The position numbers were made by a program, and so were the translations under genes. From Blastococcus sp. (GTDB lineage Bacteria > Actinomycetota > Actinomycetes > Mycobacteriales > Geodermatophilaceae): a DNA stretch of 64,000 nucleotides. Position 1 is the stretch's first letter, and the number at the start of each line of letters is the position of its first letter. The DNA lies in NCBI GenBank assembly GCA_025465355.1, contig JAODNN010000024.1, positions 1-64,000 of the forward strand. The letters run 5' to 3'. Under the pieces are notes generated by a model. That model was given only the letters and a program-made list of their open reading frames with translations. It was not told the origin of the DNA and did no database searches. Positions 63,975 to 64,000 of this stretch are shown piece by piece.

Positions 63975-63994
63975 CGTCACGCCCGGGCGTGACG
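63975..63994. promoter_or_regulatory. 20-bp perfect palindrome near the right edge
   Basis: CGTCACGCCCGGGCGTGACG reads the same on both strands with no spacer. It lies 119 bases after the last gene and could be an operator of a gene beyond the window or a terminator stem. Confidence 0.45.
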
Positions 63995-64000
63995 TGCGCC

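Overview
This is a very GC-rich actinobacterial window. The gene mix is NarL-type sensor clusters, EmrB/QacA-type MFS pumps, a SorC-regulated polyol operon, LVIVD propellers and many GTG starts. Together with the absence of long AT-rich stretches, this suggests a soil/stone actinomycete of the Geodermatophilaceae type (Geodermatophilus, Blastococcus, Modestobacter). That placement is inferred from gene content, not from a marker gene.

Layout. 1-3.6 kb: the 5' end of an SbnA/cysteine-synthase-like gene facing out of the window, then a compact lasso-peptide cluster (precursor A, fused B, cyclase C) ending beside a decayed Hsp70 fragment. 3.7-8.7 kb: three histidine-kinase-like proteins around one NarL-type response regulator; only the last kinase keeps complete ATP-binding motifs. 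8.7-9.35 kb: a leader-like stretch with hairpins and small ORFs. 9.35-19.2 kb: a minus-strand polyol operon (lipoprotein binding protein, two permeases, zinc polyol dehydrogenase, ATPase, xylulokinase, mannitol/arabinitol dehydrogenase) with a divergent SorC-type regulator and an 18-bp perfect palindrome between them.

19.3-30.3 kb: a polyhydroxyalkanoate block. PhaC (plus strand) faces a minus-strand set of PhaB/FabG-type reductase, a giant single-chain acetyl/acyl-CoA carboxylase with eukaryote-like domain order, a KASIII enzyme with a long N-terminal extension, and an alpha/beta hydrolase. No thiolase is present. The set reads as a malonyl-CoA-driven route: carboxylate acetyl-CoA, condense to acetoacetyl-CoA by KASIII, reduce to (R)-3-hydroxybutyryl-CoA, polymerise.

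30.5-53.4 kb: an MFS pump, an SDR, then a catabolic region for an unidentified compound: MBL hydrolase, two GntR/FCD regulators, a split PEP-synthase-like phosphotransferase (resembling phenylphosphate synthase), FAH-family enzyme, small ABM-domain protein, cyclase-family hydrolase, glycerate kinase, BKACE, zinc alcohol dehydrogenase, a three-subunit molybdenum hydroxylase, a Tm-1-like protein and a phosphohistidine phosphatase-fold protein, followed by two more MFS pumps. Six copies of an ATTATCGAT-like site sit on its promoters, pointing to one regulon.

53.6-64 kb: small membrane proteins, then a five-gene coupled minus-strand operon joining an SsuABC/TauABC-type ABC importer to two LVIVD beta-propeller proteins under a promoter with a LacI-type operator; then a DUF1275 membrane protein, an AarF/UbiB kinase and an unassigned protein. 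No tRNA, rRNA, CRISPR array or insertion sequence was recognised.
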